From: Achromobacter mucicolens
Lineage (GTDB): Bacteria; Pseudomonadota; Gammaproteobacteria; Burkholderiales; Burkholderiaceae_B
Direction: 5' to 3'
NCBI RefSeq assembly: GCF_902859725.1
Contig: NZ_CADIJP010000014.1
Location: 87,470-151,469 of the forward strand
DNA length: 64,000 nucleotides
Shown piece after piece: positions 1 to 9,073 of the stretch. Made by a program: the position numbers and the translations under genes. Every line of letters starts with the position of its first letter. The first letter of the stretch is position 1. The notes beneath the pieces were generated by a model. It saw only the letters and a list, made by a program, of their open reading frames with translations, did no database searches and was not told where the DNA came from.

Positions 1-288
1 GTAGTCCAGCCCGGTTTCGCCGATGGCCACGACCTTGGGATGCTCGGCCAGTCGCACCAGTTCCTCGGGCGTCGGGTCCGGCGTGTCTTCGTAGTCGGGG
101 TGCACGCCTACCGAGGCCCACAGACGGGGCTGCGGCTCGACCAGCGACATCAGCCCGGGCCATTCCGGCATGTTGACGCTGACGACGAGCGCGTGCGTGA
201 CCTGATTGGCCGTCATGCGGTCAAGAATGGCCGGCAGATCGTTGGCAAGCTCGGGGAAATTCAGATGACAGTGGGAATCGACGTACAT
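1..288 (-). CDS. tatD: TatD-family metal-dependent hydrolase (N-terminal part)
   Basis: The first 96 codons are present; the gene continues beyond base 1 of the window. The start is the ATG read from 288. The N-terminus MYVDSHCHLNFPEL carries the metal-binding HxH signature (HCH) of the amidohydrolase-like TatD DNases, and further on SVGVHPDYEDT and AIGETGLDY match the family's conserved SxGxHP and GExGLDY blocks. TatD proteins are 3'-5' DNA exonucleases of about 260 residues with a TIM-barrel fold. It lies downstream of holB in the same direction, as in the common mltG-tmk-holB-tatD arrangement. The family assignment is secure; the exact substrate of this copy is not shown. Confidence 0.9.
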   Translation of the reverse strand, partial: MYVDSHCHLNFPELANDLPAILDRMTANQVTHALVVSVNMPEWPGLMSLVEPQPRLWASVGVHPDYEDTPDPTPEELVRLAEHPKVVAIGETGLDY

Positions 289-354
289 GGTGAGTCTGGT
301 GTTGCGAACCGGGACGCTTTGCGAAGCGAAGCAAAGCGCCGCCGGATCAAGGAC

Positions 355-1404
355 TTACGCCTGGCAGGATAGCACCACGCGCTGCAGGGTGGCGTGGGCG
401 AACAGCTTGGCGTTCAAGGGGTGGGTGGCCAGCGCGCGCTGGCGCGTCAGCCAGCGGGCGGCCTCGGCCACGCGGGCAGGATGCATGCGGGCGGCCACCT
501 GCGCCACGCCGGCCGCCAGCGACGGAAAATAGCGCACCGGCGCACCGGCGCTGACAAGCATCAGGTCCGTGTACAGCCGTTGCAGGGCATCGATCCATTC
601 TGGCGCGGCCACTTTCTCCAGCGCTTCGGCCAGCGTGCCCACGTCGGGCGTCTGACCCTTGGCCAGCGGGTTGACCAGCTGGCCCAGCCACGCTGGACAG
701 GCGGATTCACCGGCCTGCGCCAGGCGCAGCGCCGCCAGCGGCGCGCCCCCCGCCGCGGCCAGCCACTCGCGCGCGGGCTCGACGTTCTGGTCCCGCAGCC
801 ACTGCAACGCCGTATCCGCATCGGGCGCAGGCAGCGGCAAGCGGCGGCAGCGCGACACGAGCGTGGGCAGCAACCGGTCCGGCGCATCGGCGACCAGCAG
901 GAATACCGTATGGGGAGGCGGTTCTTCCAGCACCTTGAGCAAGGCGTTGGACGACACGACGTTGAGCGCATGGGCCGGGTACAGCAACGCCACGCGCCAG
1001 CCGCCGCGGTGCGTGGCGGTGTTGAACCAGGACTCCAGCGAACGGATCTGGTCGATGCGGATTTCCTTGGACGGCGCGCGCTTGGCGGCGCCGGCCGCCG
1101 GTTCGGCGTCTTCGGCCTGCTCGGCGGCGTCGGCGCCCTCTTCCACGGCCACCGCCTCGGGGCGGATGCGGCGCAGGTCGGGATGGTTGCCGCTGGCGAA
1201 CCAGGCGCAGGCGGCGCAGTGGCCGCAGGCCAGGCCGTTTTCAGGCGTCTCGCACAGCAGGCTGGCCGCCGCCGCGATGGCGAAATCGAGCTTGCCGATG
1301 CCAGCCAGCCCATGCACCAGCCAGGCATGCGCAAAGCGGTCGCGATTGCCCAGCCAGGCACGGGCCGTGTCCATCTGCCAGGGGTGAAACTGGGGCGCGC
1401 TCAT
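355..1404 (-). CDS. holB: DNA polymerase III subunit delta'
   Basis: A 349-residue clamp-loader subunit that helps load the beta clamp during chromosome replication. A P-loop-like GLAGIGK sits at residues 32-38 in the AAA+ fold. Four cysteines at about 51, 60, 63 and 66 match the delta' zinc module. LLKVLEEPP and a later SRCRRL block are also typical of the family. The ATG overlaps the tmk stop as ATGA, so the two are probably translationally coupled. A 66-base gap separates it from tatD downstream. Length and motifs agree with betaproteobacterial HolB. Confidence 0.95.
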   Translation of the reverse strand: MSAPQFHPWQMDTARAWLGNRDRFAHAWLVHGLAGIGKLDFAIAAAASLLCETPENGLACGHCAACAWFASGNHPDLRRIRPEAVAVEEGADAAEQAEDAEPAAGAAKRAPSKEIRIDQIRSLESWFNTATHRGGWRVALLYPAHALNVVSSNALLKVLEEPPPHTVFLLVADAPDRLLPTLVSRCRRLPLPAPDADTALQWLRDQNVEPAREWLAAAGGAPLAALRLAQAGESACPAWLGQLVNPLAKGQTPDVGTLAEALEKVAAPEWIDALQRLYTDLMLVSAGAPVRYFPSLAAGVAQVAARMHPARVAEAARWLTRQRALATHPLNAKLFAHATLQRVVLSCQA

Positions 1405-2024
1405 GCGGGAATGGCCAACAGCTCGCGCAGGCCGGCTTCCAGGTCGGCGCGGATTTCGGGGATGGCGCGCGTCGAATCGACGACGCGGATACGGTCCGGA
1501 TCGGCCTTTGCGCGGGCATGGTAGGCCTGGCGGGTGCGCTCGAAGAACGCCGCGCCCTCGCGCTCGAAGCGATCCGGTTCGCGCGCGTCGGCCAGGCGCG
1601 CCCGGGCGACTTCCAGCGGCACGTCAAAGAGCCAGGTGCGGTCCGGCCGGCCGGCATGCATCCAGGCTTCCAGAACCGCCACGCGCTCGGCGCCCAGGCC
1701 GCGGCCGCCGCCTTGGTAGGCGTAACTGGCGTCGGTATAACGGTCGCAGACGACCCACGCTCCGCGCGCCAGCGCAGGCTCGATCACCTGGCGCGAATGC
1801 TCGCAACGGGCTGCGAACATCAGCAGGGTTTCCGTATCCAGCCCCATCGGATCGTTCAGGACCAACGCGCGCAGCTTCTCGCCCAGCGGCGTGCCGCCGG
1901 GCTCGCGGGTGGACACGACCTCAAGGCCCTGCGCGCGCAGGAAATCCGCGATCCAGACGGTGTGCGTGCTCTTGCCCGCGCCGTCCACGCCCTCCAGCGT
2001 AATGAAACGTCCGCGTGAGGTCAT
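1401..2024 (-). CDS. tmk: Thymidylate kinase
   Basis: A 207-residue dTMP kinase that makes dTDP for DNA synthesis. The P-loop GVDGAGKST lies at residues 12-20. [12 protein letters not shown] matches the conserved dTMP-binding block, [17 protein letters not shown] is the DR[YF]xxSxxAYQG signature, and an Arg-rich LID follows (about residues 140-160). The start overlaps the mltG stop as ATGA and its own stop overlaps holB, giving a tight mltG-tmk-holB(-tatD) operon. Confidence 0.97.
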   Translation of the reverse strand: MTSRGRFITLEGVDGAGKSTHTVWIADFLRAQGLEVVSTREPGGTPLGEKLRALVLNDPMGLDTETLLMFAARCEHSRQVIEPALARGAWVVCDRYTDASYAYQGGGRGLGAERVAVLEAWMHAGRPDRTWLFDVPLEVARARLADAREPDRFEREGAAFFERTRQAYHARAKADPDRIRVVDSTRAIPEIRADLEAGLRELLAIPA

Positions 2025-3112
2025 TGATCTTGTCCTTGTGCTGATTCGGGTTCGGGCGCTGCCGAGGCCGCCGGCGCGGGGGTGGGCGCGGGCGTGGGGT
2101 TGGACCGCTGACCAAGAATGTAGCGGGCCACGTTGCGGTTGTGTTCGGACAGGTTGGCCGAGAACTCGCTGGTGCCGTTGCCCCGGGACACGAAATAAAG
2201 AAACTTGTGCTGCTCGGGCTGCACGGCGGCCAGCAAGGCCGCCCGGCCGGGCGCGGCAATCGGCGTGGGCGGCAGGCCCGGGCGCGTGTAGGTGTTCCAG
2301 GGCGTGTCGGTCTGCAGGTCGCGCTTGCGGATGCGGCCCTGGTAGGCCTCGCCCATGCCGTAGATTACGGTCGGATCGGTCTGCAGCAGCATCCCGATCT
2401 TCAGCCGGTTGGTGAACACGCCCGACACGCGCCGGCGCTCCGGACCATGGCCGGTTTCCTTTTCGATGATGGAGGCGAGCACCAGTGCTTCATAGGGCGT
2501 GGACACCGCCACGTCCGATTGGCGCTTGTCCCAGGTGTCGTTCAGGATGCGCTGCCCTTCCTGGTAGGCGCGGCGCAGCAGGTCGAAATCCGTGCTGCCG
2601 GGCGTGAAGACATAGGTATCCGGAAAGAACAGGCCTTCCGGGTGTTTGATGGTCGATCCCAGCCGCTCCATCAGTTCTTCGTCGCTGACATCGCCCAGCG
2701 TCTGCTTGACGTCGGGGTTCTCGCGCAGCGCCTGGCGGATCTGGCGATAGGTCCAGCCTTCAAGAAAGGTGATCTGGCGCTGCGTCATGTCGCCGCGGGC
2801 CAGGCGTTCGAGCAGCAGCCAGGGCGTGTCGCCATTGAGCGCCTGGTAGCCGCCCGCCTTCATCAGCTTGTCGCGCTCGGACAGGCGTGCCATCCATACG
2901 AAACCCGGCTCCCACATCGGGACGCCGGCGGCATTGAGTGCGCGCGCGACGGTGCGCGGGCTGCTGCCCGGATCCACCACAAAGTCGATCTTGTCGGACG
3001 ACAGCGTCATCGGGCGGTGCATCCAGGTATAGGCGGCGCCCACCGCGCCGCCCACGGCCAGGACGATGAGCAACAGGAACCACAGGACGAAATTTCGGAG
3101 TCGCATCTTCAT
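2021..3112 (-). CDS. mltG: Endolytic murein transglycosylase MltG (YceG-like)
   Basis: An inner-membrane lytic transglycosylase that cleaves nascent peptidoglycan strands and so sets glycan chain length. I chose the internal start MKMRLRNF at about 3112 because it puts a single membrane segment ([23 protein letters not shown]) at the N-terminus, giving 363 residues. The longer reading frame, open to 3202, would add a charged 30-residue leader and run into the divergent gene's upstream region. [10 protein letters not shown] contains the family's catalytic Glu, and TDPTVIYG and the TPIAAPG block near the C-terminus are conserved. The last 30 residues are low-complexity Pro/Ala. It is the first gene of the tmk-holB operon. 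Confidence 0.94.
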   Translation of the reverse strand: MKMRLRNFVLWFLLLIVLAVGGAVGAAYTWMHRPMTLSSDKIDFVVDPGSSPRTVARALNAAGVPMWEPGFVWMARLSERDKLMKAGGYQALNGDTPWLLLERLARGDMTQRQITFLEGWTYRQIRQALRENPDVKQTLGDVSDEELMERLGSTIKHPEGLFFPDTYVFTPGSTDFDLLRRAYQEGQRILNDTWDKRQSDVAVSTPYEALVLASIIEKETGHGPERRRVSGVFTNRLKIGMLLQTDPTVIYGMGEAYQGRIRKRDLQTDTPWNTYTRPGLPPTPIAAPGRAALLAAVQPEQHKFLYFVSRGNGTSEFSANLSEHNRNVARYILGQRSNPTPAPTPAPAASAAPEPESAQGQDQ

Positions 3113-3266
3113 AAGTGTCGGAAGTTTAATGGATCGCGGGCCGCAGCCGTGACACAACCGGGGCCGGATCGCGAGGCGCGCCCCTTTGCGCATCGGGGAC
3201 ATGCCCGGGCCGGCCCGGGAACACGGCTATCATCAGCACTTTGATGACGCGATAACTCCCGCCGCC

Positions 3267-4265
3267 ATGCACGCCTATTACGCTTCGATTCCAGTCCGCG
3301 CCGAAGGTTGCGCGCAATGCGCTCCGCTGGAAGATCTGGCGGTCTTCACCGCTTCGGGCGCCGACGCCCTGTCCTTCCTGCACGGCCAGCTCACGCAGGA
3401 CGTCACGGGCCTGCCCCAAGACGCCGCGCGATTGGCCGGCTATTGCACCGCCAAGGGCCGTCTGCTGGCCACGATGGTCATGTGGCGCGGCGCCGGCGAT
3501 ACCGACGACGCCCCCCAGTTCTACGGCATGGTCCGCCAGGACCTGTCCCAAGCACTGATCAAGCGCCTGTCCATGTTCGTCCTGCGGGCCAAGGCCAAGC
3601 TGGCCGCCGCGCCCCTGCACGTGGCCGGCGTGCAGGCCACCCCGGAACAGGCTGCCGCGCTGGAAGCCGTGACGGGCACCCTGCCGCGCGCCACGTGGCA
3701 GCGCGCCGACCTGCCGTCCGGCACCTGGATCGTCGCGCCGTCGGCCGACGACCGTCTGCGCTGGTGGTGGATTGCCTCTGACGAGCAGCTGGAACAGTCC
3801 GCCACGCTGACCCAGGCCCTGGGACTGGCCTCGGCGCAGCAGTGGCAGGCGGCTGACCTGGCGGCTGGCATCCCCTGGATTGCCGCGGCCACGCAGGACG
3901 TCTTCATTCCGCAGACGGTCAACCTGGACCTGATCCAGGGCGTCAGCTTCACCAAGGGCTGTTACCCCGGGCAGGAAGTGGTGGCGCGCAGCCACTACCG
4001 GGGCACCGTCAAGCGGCGCATGGCCTTCGGCACCGTTGCCGACGCCAGCCTGCAGGGCCCGGCGCTGACGGGGGTGGACGTGTTCGATGCCACGCAACCG
4101 GGCGAGGCCATTGGCCGCGTGGTGCAAGCCGCCAGCGATGCCGGCGTGGTGTCGGTGCTGTTCGAAACCACCCTGGCCGCATTGCCCGAAGGCGATCTGC
4201 GTCTGGCCAGCGCCGACGGTCCGCGCATCGCGCCCGCCCCGCTGCCCTACGCCATCAATCCCTGA
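3267..4265 (+). CDS. ygfZ: Folate-binding protein YgfZ/CAF17 family
   Basis: A GcvT-like tetrahydrofolate-binding protein that supports repair or assembly of Fe-S enzymes such as MiaB. At about residue 230, KGCYPGQEVVAR matches the YgfZ signature K-G-C-[FY]-x-G-Q-E, whose Cys is the functional residue. LHGQLTQDV near the N-terminus is also conserved. I start at the ATG read as MHAYYASIPV (332 residues); the frame is open upstream to 3186, but that part has no family similarity that I recognise. Divergent from mltG. Confidence 0.92.
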   Translation: MHAYYASIPVRAEGCAQCAPLEDLAVFTASGADALSFLHGQLTQDVTGLPQDAARLAGYCTAKGRLLATMVMWRGAGDTDDAPQFYGMVRQDLSQALIKRLSMFVLRAKAKLAAAPLHVAGVQATPEQAAALEAVTGTLPRATWQRADLPSGTWIVAPSADDRLRWWWIASDEQLEQSATLTQALGLASAQQWQAADLAAGIPWIAAATQDVFIPQTVNLDLIQGVSFTKGCYPGQEVVARSHYRGTVKRRMAFGTVADASLQGPALTGVDVFDATQPGEAIGRVVQAASDAGVVSVLFETTLAALPEGDLRLASADGPRIAPAPLPYAINP

Positions 4266-4319
4266 CCCTGCTGCGCCCGTGCGCGCCAATCGTGGCGCGC
4301 ACGAATCTGGCGTTCGTCT

Positions 4320-5024
4320 TCAGACCGCCACGCCGAACAGCGCACCCACGCCCGCCGTCACCGCCATGGCCGCCGCGCCCAGCACCGTGACGCGCAGCGC
4401 GGCGGGCAGCTTGGGCGCGCCCCCCGCCTTTGCGGCCATGGTGCCCAGCGCCGCCAGACAACAGACCGATGCGCCGATCACCCACCCGATCAGGGGCGAT
4501 CCGGGCGATACCGCCGCCACGGCGAGCGGCACGGCGGCCCCGCCGGCAAACGACGCCGCCGACGCCAATGCCGCCTGGACCGGCCGCGCGCGGTTGTGCA
4601 GCGAAATGCCCAGCTCGTCGCGGGCGTGCGCATCCAGCGCATCATGGCTGGTGAGCTGGCGCGCCACCTGCTCGGCCAAGTCGCGGGTCAGCCCGCGATC
4701 GACGTAGATGTCGACCAGTTCTGCCAGTTCTTCGCCGGAGTTGCGCTTGAGCGAGCGCTGTTCAAGCCGCAGGTCGGCGGCTTCGGTGTCGGCCTGGGTG
4801 CGCACGGACACGTACTCGCCCGCCGCCATCGACAGCGCGCCGGCCACCAGGCCGGCCAGTCCGGAAGTGAGAATGGCGCCGTGCGAGGCTTGGGCAGCCG
4901 CGACGCCGGTGATGAGGCTGGCCGTGGAGACGATACCGTCGTTGGCGCCCAGCACTGCGGCGCGCAGCCAGTTGCTGCGGAAAATTCTGTGGTGTTCTTT
5001 TGCTGGCATTGCCGGAAAACCCAT
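4320..5024 (-). CDS. VIT1/CCC1-family membrane transporter
   Basis: A 234-residue integral membrane protein of the VIT1/CCC1 family, whose eukaryotic members move Fe2+ or Mn2+ into vacuoles; bacterial substrates are mostly unproven. The N-terminal block NWLRAAVLGANDGIVSTASLITGVAAA and the following GLAGLVAGALSMAAGEYVSVRTQ are the family hallmarks, with two membrane segments. A charged cytoplasmic stretch (about residues 80-150) contains several Glu and His residues that could bind metal. Three more hydrophobic segments follow. A second in-frame ATG five codons in (MPAKEHH) is an alternative start. It appears monocistronic. Confidence 0.88.
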   Translation of the reverse strand: MGFPAMPAKEHHRIFRSNWLRAAVLGANDGIVSTASLITGVAAAQASHGAILTSGLAGLVAGALSMAAGEYVSVRTQADTEAADLRLEQRSLKRNSGEELAELVDIYVDRGLTRDLAEQVARQLTSHDALDAHARDELGISLHNRARPVQAALASAASFAGGAAVPLAVAAVSPGSPLIGWVIGASVCCLAALGTMAAKAGGAPKLPAALRVTVLGAAAMAVTAGVGALFGVAV

Positions 5025-5082
5025 GCAACGCGTGACGGACGCCGGGCATGCGAGGCGATGGCCCCGGCATGCCCGGCAGCGT

Positions 5083-5520
5083 TCATCGCGGCGTCACGCG
5101 CACCGCGGTGAGCAAGCCTATCACGCACAGCGTGGCTTGTTCTCCGTCGTGCGCAAACATCTCCACCTGGCAGACCGAAAGACGCTTGCCCGGCTTGACC
5201 ACGCGGCCGGTCGCGACGAACCGGTCGCCTTTGGCGGGCGCCAGGAAGTTCATCTTGAATTCGGACGTCAGTACATCCTCGCCCGGTCCGAACAGCGTGT
5301 AGGCCGCATAGCCGCCCGCACTGTCCGCAATGGTGGTGGAAATGCCCGCGTGCAGAAAGCCGTTCTGCTGGCAGAGGTCCTGCCGGTACGGCAGGACGAT
5401 GTCCACCCTGCCCGGCTCGACGCTATGCAGCCGCGCGCCCAGCAGCGCCATGATGCTCTGCTGATCGAAGCTGGCCTGGACCCGCGCGGCCGGGTCTTCC
5501 GAGGCGTTGACGTGCGCCAC
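5083..5520 (-). CDS. PaaI-family hotdog-fold thioesterase
   Basis: A 145-residue single-domain hotdog protein likely to hydrolyse acyl-CoA thioesters. NGFLHAGISTTIADSAGGYAA is the PaaI-type active-site block (His-Ala-Gly followed by the catalytic-loop acidic residue), and SEFKMNFLAPAKGDRF is the following conserved strand region. I assign the GTG at 5518-5520, directly after the mmsB stop (TGA-C-GTG), since the longer frame runs deep into mmsB. Its position as last gene of a valine catabolic operon suggests removal of dead-end CoA esters; that role is inferred. Confidence 0.87.
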   Translation of the reverse strand: MAHVNASEDPAARVQASFDQQSIMALLGARLHSVEPGRVDIVLPYRQDLCQQNGFLHAGISTTIADSAGGYAAYTLFGPGEDVLTSEFKMNFLAPAKGDRFVATGRVVKPGKRLSVCQVEMFAHDGEQATLCVIGLLTAVRVTPR

Positions 5521-5521
5521 G

Positions 5522-6412
5522 TCAGTCCTGCTCGCGCTTGACCAGATTGACGATGCTGGAAAAGTCCAGCTTGCCCGAACCACCGGCGCTATGCAGCGAA
5601 TACAGGTTGCGCGCCAGTTCGCCCAACGGAATGGACGCCCGCGCCGACAGGGCGGCCTCGGCGGCCAGCCCCAGGTCCTTGAGCATCAGGTCCACGCCGA
5701 ATCCGCCGGCATAGCCCTTGGAGGCCGGCGCATGCTCCATCACGCCCGGCCACGGGTTGTAGAGTTCGGTCGCCCAGTTGCGGCCCGAGCTCTTGGCGAT
5801 GATGTCCGACAGCACCTTCGGATCCAGGCCGTTCGCCACGCCCAGCGCCAGGGCCTCGGACGTGCCGGCCATCAGGATGCCCAGCAGCATGTTGTTGCAG
5901 ATCTTGGCGACCTGTCCGGCCCCGGCAGGCCCCGCGTGAAAGATGTTCTTGCCCATCTTTTCCAGCACGGGCCGCGCGCGCTCCAGCGAGGCGGCCGCGC
6001 CGCCCACGATGAAGGTCAGCGTGCCCGCGGCCGCGCCGCCCGTGCCGCCCGACACCGGCGCATCGATCATGGCAATGCCGCGCGCCTCGGCCGCCTGGGC
6101 CACCTTGCGCGCCGAATCCGGCGCAATGGTGCTGCATTCGATGACCAGCGCGCTCGAGGAAATCTTGCCCAGCAGGTCCTGGTCAAGGTACAGGCCCTCG
6201 ACGTGCTTGCTGGCCGGCAGCATCGAGATCACGACCTCTGCGCCCTGGACCGCTTCCGACGCGGACGCGGCCGCAGTCGCGCCGGCATCGGTCAGCAGCT
6301 TGATGGCCGCCGGCACCAGATCGAACACCTTCAGGCTGTGGCCAGCCTTGACCAGATTCAATGCCATGGGCGCACCCATGTTGCCCAAACCGATAAACGC
6401 GATGCTGCTCAT
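5522..6412 (-). CDS. mmsB: 3-hydroxyisobutyrate dehydrogenase
   Basis: A 296-residue NAD-dependent dehydrogenase that oxidises 3-hydroxyisobutyrate to methylmalonate semialdehyde in valine breakdown. The N-terminal Rossmann motif FIGLGNMGAPMA lies at residues 5-16. DAPVSGGTGGAAAGTL is the substrate-binding signature of the beta-hydroxyacid dehydrogenase family. KICNNMLLG carries the catalytic Lys of the KxxxN motif. It follows the 3-hydroxyisobutyryl-CoA hydrolase gene, which makes its substrate, after an 88-base gap. Confidence 0.95.
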   Translation of the reverse strand: MSSIAFIGLGNMGAPMALNLVKAGHSLKVFDLVPAAIKLLTDAGATAAASASEAVQGAEVVISMLPASKHVEGLYLDQDLLGKISSSALVIECSTIAPDSARKVAQAAEARGIAMIDAPVSGGTGGAAAGTLTFIVGGAAASLERARPVLEKMGKNIFHAGPAGAGQVAKICNNMLLGILMAGTSEALALGVANGLDPKVLSDIIAKSSGRNWATELYNPWPGVMEHAPASKGYAGGFGVDLMLKDLGLAAEAALSARASIPLGELARNLYSLHSAGGSGKLDFSSIVNLVKREQD

Positions 6413-6500
6413 GATGTCTTGTCTCCTGTTGCTATTGCTGTAGGTATGGATTCATCGTGACCTGCGTGGCGGATCGGCCGGCTGGCGGGCCGGCCGCGGA

Positions 6501-7676
6501 TCAGCGCCCTTCCTGGCCCAGGTCGGCAAGCGGATGCGGCTCGCCCTCGGGCCAGGGTTCTTCAAAGAATTTCTGCACCCAGGCGTCAGTCGCCATGTCG
6601 ATGACGGCGGGATTCCAGCGCGGGTTCTTGTCCTTGTCGACCAGCAGCGCACGGATGCCTTCGGCAAAGTCGCCATGCGCCGTGCACGCCAGCGCGGCGA
6701 TGTACTCGACGCGAAACACGTCGTCCAGCGACCGCAGACGCGTACGCTGCTGCAAGGCAAACGCCAGGCGCACCGATCCCGGCGAGCCCGCCAGCATCGT
6801 CTTGGCCGCGCGCGAGAGCCAGGGGTCTTCGTGGTCCTTCAGAAAGGACAGCTCTTCGTAGATGTCGTCCAGCCGGTTGCCGTTGCACAGGTTGTTGACG
6901 ACGAACGAGTGCTGGCGCAGCGGCCCGGGTTCAAGCGGCGTGGGCGGTTCCAGCGCGGTCAGCGCGCGGCGCAGCAGGCCGTCGTTGATCGAGCGCGGGG
7001 GAATCGCGTCCTCGGCCGCATCCGCGGCCTGGCCAGCCCACGGCTGCTGCTCCAGCGAAGCCAGCAGCGCCGGCCAATCGGCGCTATTCAGGCGGAAATC
7101 CGCCAGCCCCGCAAAGAAGGCGTCGGATGTGTTCAGTTGCGCGCCCGTCAGCGCCAAAAAGACGCCGCTGCGGCCAGGCATGCGGTTCAGCAGCCAGCTG
7201 CCGCCCACGTCCGGGAACAGGCCGATCGACACTTCCGGCATGGCCAGGCGCGAGGTCTCGCTGACGACGCGGTGGCTTGCGCCCATCATCAGGCCGATAC
7301 CGCCGCCCATGACGATGCCATGGCCCCAGCACAGAACGGGCTTCGGATACGTGTGGATGCGATAGTCCAGCCGGTACTCACGTTCGAAGAAGGTGCGCGC
7401 GTAGGTGTTGCTCCAGCTGGGCTTGCCCGCGTTCTCGGTCATGCTGCGATACAGGCCATGCAGGTCGCCCCCGGCGCAGAACGCCTTGTCGCCCGCGCCC
7501 TGCAGCACCACCAGCGCAACACCGGGATCACGCGCCCAGGCGTCCAGCCGGTCCGCCAGCAGGTCAACCATCTCGAGCGACAGGCCGTTCAACGTTTGCG
7601 GCGCATTCAGCGTCGCAATGCCGAAACGCATTCCATTGGCGGCGGATCTTTCTTCGAACAACACCGGTGCATTCAT
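6501..7676 (-). CDS. 3-hydroxyisobutyryl-CoA hydrolase (enoyl-CoA hydratase/isomerase family)
   Basis: A 391-residue crotonase-fold enzyme. The length and the GAGDKAFCAGGDLHGLY block (about residues 60-75) plus MPEVSIGLFPDVGGSWLLNRMPG (the region with the catalytic Glu and Asp) match HIBCH-type hydrolases rather than ordinary 260-residue enoyl-CoA hydratases. It releases free 3-hydroxyisobutyrate from its CoA ester. The start at 7676 (MNAPVLFEER) overlaps the stop of the acyl-CoA dehydrogenase gene as ATGA; the frame stays open further upstream but only inside that gene. Confidence 0.92.
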   Translation of the reverse strand: MNAPVLFEERSAANGMRFGIATLNAPQTLNGLSLEMVDLLADRLDAWARDPGVALVVLQGAGDKAFCAGGDLHGLYRSMTENAGKPSWSNTYARTFFEREYRLDYRIHTYPKPVLCWGHGIVMGGGIGLMMGASHRVVSETSRLAMPEVSIGLFPDVGGSWLLNRMPGRSGVFLALTGAQLNTSDAFFAGLADFRLNSADWPALLASLEQQPWAGQAADAAEDAIPPRSINDGLLRRALTALEPPTPLEPGPLRQHSFVVNNLCNGNRLDDIYEELSFLKDHEDPWLSRAAKTMLAGSPGSVRLAFALQQRTRLRSLDDVFRVEYIAALACTAHGDFAEGIRALLVDKDKNPRWNPAVIDMATDAWVQKFFEEPWPEGEPHPLADLGQEGR

Positions 7677-8827
7677 CTTATGTCGGCTCCTTTTTCCAAC
7701 AATTGGCGGGCAATGATCACGCGCATGATCTCGTTGGTGCCCTCCAGAATCTGATGAACGCGAGTATCGCGCACCAAACGCTCCAAGGGATAGTCTTTCA
7801 GGTAACCATAACCCCCATGGATCTGTTGCGCGTCCAGGCATATCTGGAAGCCCATGTCGGTGGCGAAACGCTTGGCCATCGCGCAGTAGGTGGACGCATC
7901 GGGCGCGCCGGCGTCCAGCTTGCAGGCGGCCAGCCTCACCATCTGACGCGCCGCCACCAGGTGCGTCGCCATGTCGGCCAGCTTGAACTGCAGGGCCTGG
8001 AACTCCGCCAGCCTGCGGTTGAACTGGCGGCGCTCGTCCATGTAGCGGCGGGCGGCGTCCAGCGCGCCCTGCGCCGCGCCCACCGAGCAGGTGCCGATGT
8101 TGATCCGGCCGCCATCCAGGCCCTTCATGGCGATCTTGAAGCCCTCGCCCTCCACGCCCAGCATGTTGGCGGCCGGCACGCGGACGTTCTCAAAGGTGAT
8201 GGGACGCGTGGACTGGCTGTTCCAGCCCATCTTCTCTTCCTTGCGGCCATAGCCGATGCCTTCGCTGTCTGCGGGGATCGCAAAGGCGCTGATGCCCGCG
8301 GCCCCCTCGCCGCCGGTACGGGCCATCACGACCAGCAGGTCGGTGTCGCCGCCCCCGGAGATGAAGGCTTTGGCGCCGTTGACGATGTAGCTGTCGCCAT
8401 CGCGCTGCGCGCGCGTGGACAGCGACGCCGCGTCGGAGCCCGCGCCGGGCTCGGTCAGGCAATAAGAGGCCAGCTTTTCACCGCTGGCGAGCAAGGGTCC
8501 CCAGGCTTGCCGCAAGGCCGGCTGGCCCCACTTGCCGACCATCCAGGTCGCCATGTTGTGTATGGTCAGGAACGCCGTGGTGGACGGATCCACCGCCGCC
8601 ATTTCCTCGAACACCAGCGTGGCGTCCAGGCGCGGCAGGCCCAGGCCGCCGATATCCTCGCTGGCGTAGATCGCGCAGAAACCCATCTCGCCCGCCCGGG
8701 CAAAGGCTTCACGCGGGAAGATGCCCTCGGCGTCCCAGCGCGCGGCGTGGGGAGCCAGTTCGCCCTCAGCGTAGTCGCGCGCGGCCTGCGCGAACGCGCG
8801 CTGCTCGTCGGTCAGTTCCAAGTCCAC
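7673..8827 (-). CDS. Isobutyryl-CoA dehydrogenase (acyl-CoA dehydrogenase)
   Basis: A 384-residue FAD-dependent acyl-CoA dehydrogenase, first gene of the valine operon. CLTEPGAGSDAASLSTRA and the C-terminal QIHGGYGYLKDYPLERLVRD and ILEGTNEIMR blocks are the standard family signatures; the Glu in EGTNEI is the usual catalytic base. Its association with the hydrolase and mmsB genes points to isobutyryl-CoA as substrate (ACAD8-like). The start codon is GTG at 8825-8827, preceded by AGGAG at a good distance. Substrate specificity is inferred from context. Confidence 0.92.
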   Translation of the reverse strand: MDLELTDEQRAFAQAARDYAEGELAPHAARWDAEGIFPREAFARAGEMGFCAIYASEDIGGLGLPRLDATLVFEEMAAVDPSTTAFLTIHNMATWMVGKWGQPALRQAWGPLLASGEKLASYCLTEPGAGSDAASLSTRAQRDGDSYIVNGAKAFISGGGDTDLLVVMARTGGEGAAGISAFAIPADSEGIGYGRKEEKMGWNSQSTRPITFENVRVPAANMLGVEGEGFKIAMKGLDGGRINIGTCSVGAAQGALDAARRYMDERRQFNRRLAEFQALQFKLADMATHLVAARQMVRLAACKLDAGAPDASTYCAMAKRFATDMGFQICLDAQQIHGGYGYLKDYPLERLVRDTRVHQILEGTNEIMRVIIARQLLEKGADIR

Positions 8828-8910
8828 AGCCTGTCTCCTGTTGTAGTCGGTATTGTCTCGTGGCGTTGCTGCCGTCTCGTGAACGCCAGCCCGTCGATTT
8901 TGACATGACG

Positions 8911-8926
8911 TTGACGTAAACGTAAG
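8911..8926. promoter_or_regulatory. Palindrome resembling a LiuR (MerR-family) operator
   Basis: TTGACGTAAACGTAAG forms an imperfect dyad (ACGT-aa-ACGT core) about 85 bases upstream of the GTG start of the isobutyryl-CoA dehydrogenase gene. MerR-family LiuR regulators of branched-chain amino acid genes in proteobacteria are known to use palindromes with this type of ACGT core. On the minus strand it would fall in a promoter spacer between CTTACG and a CAAAAT hexamer. No liuR gene lies in the window. The assignment rests on motif resemblance and gene context. Confidence 0.45.
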
Positions 8927-9073
8927 CGGGAATCCGGCTCAATGTTACGCCCGAAGCGGCCGGGCGCTTTGTCTTATTGATGACAATGTGCGGGGACGGC
9001 CGAAAGCAAAACGCCACCGGCGGATGTCGACGGTGGCGTACGGGACGCTGGGCCGGGGGCCGTCAGTTCGCCG

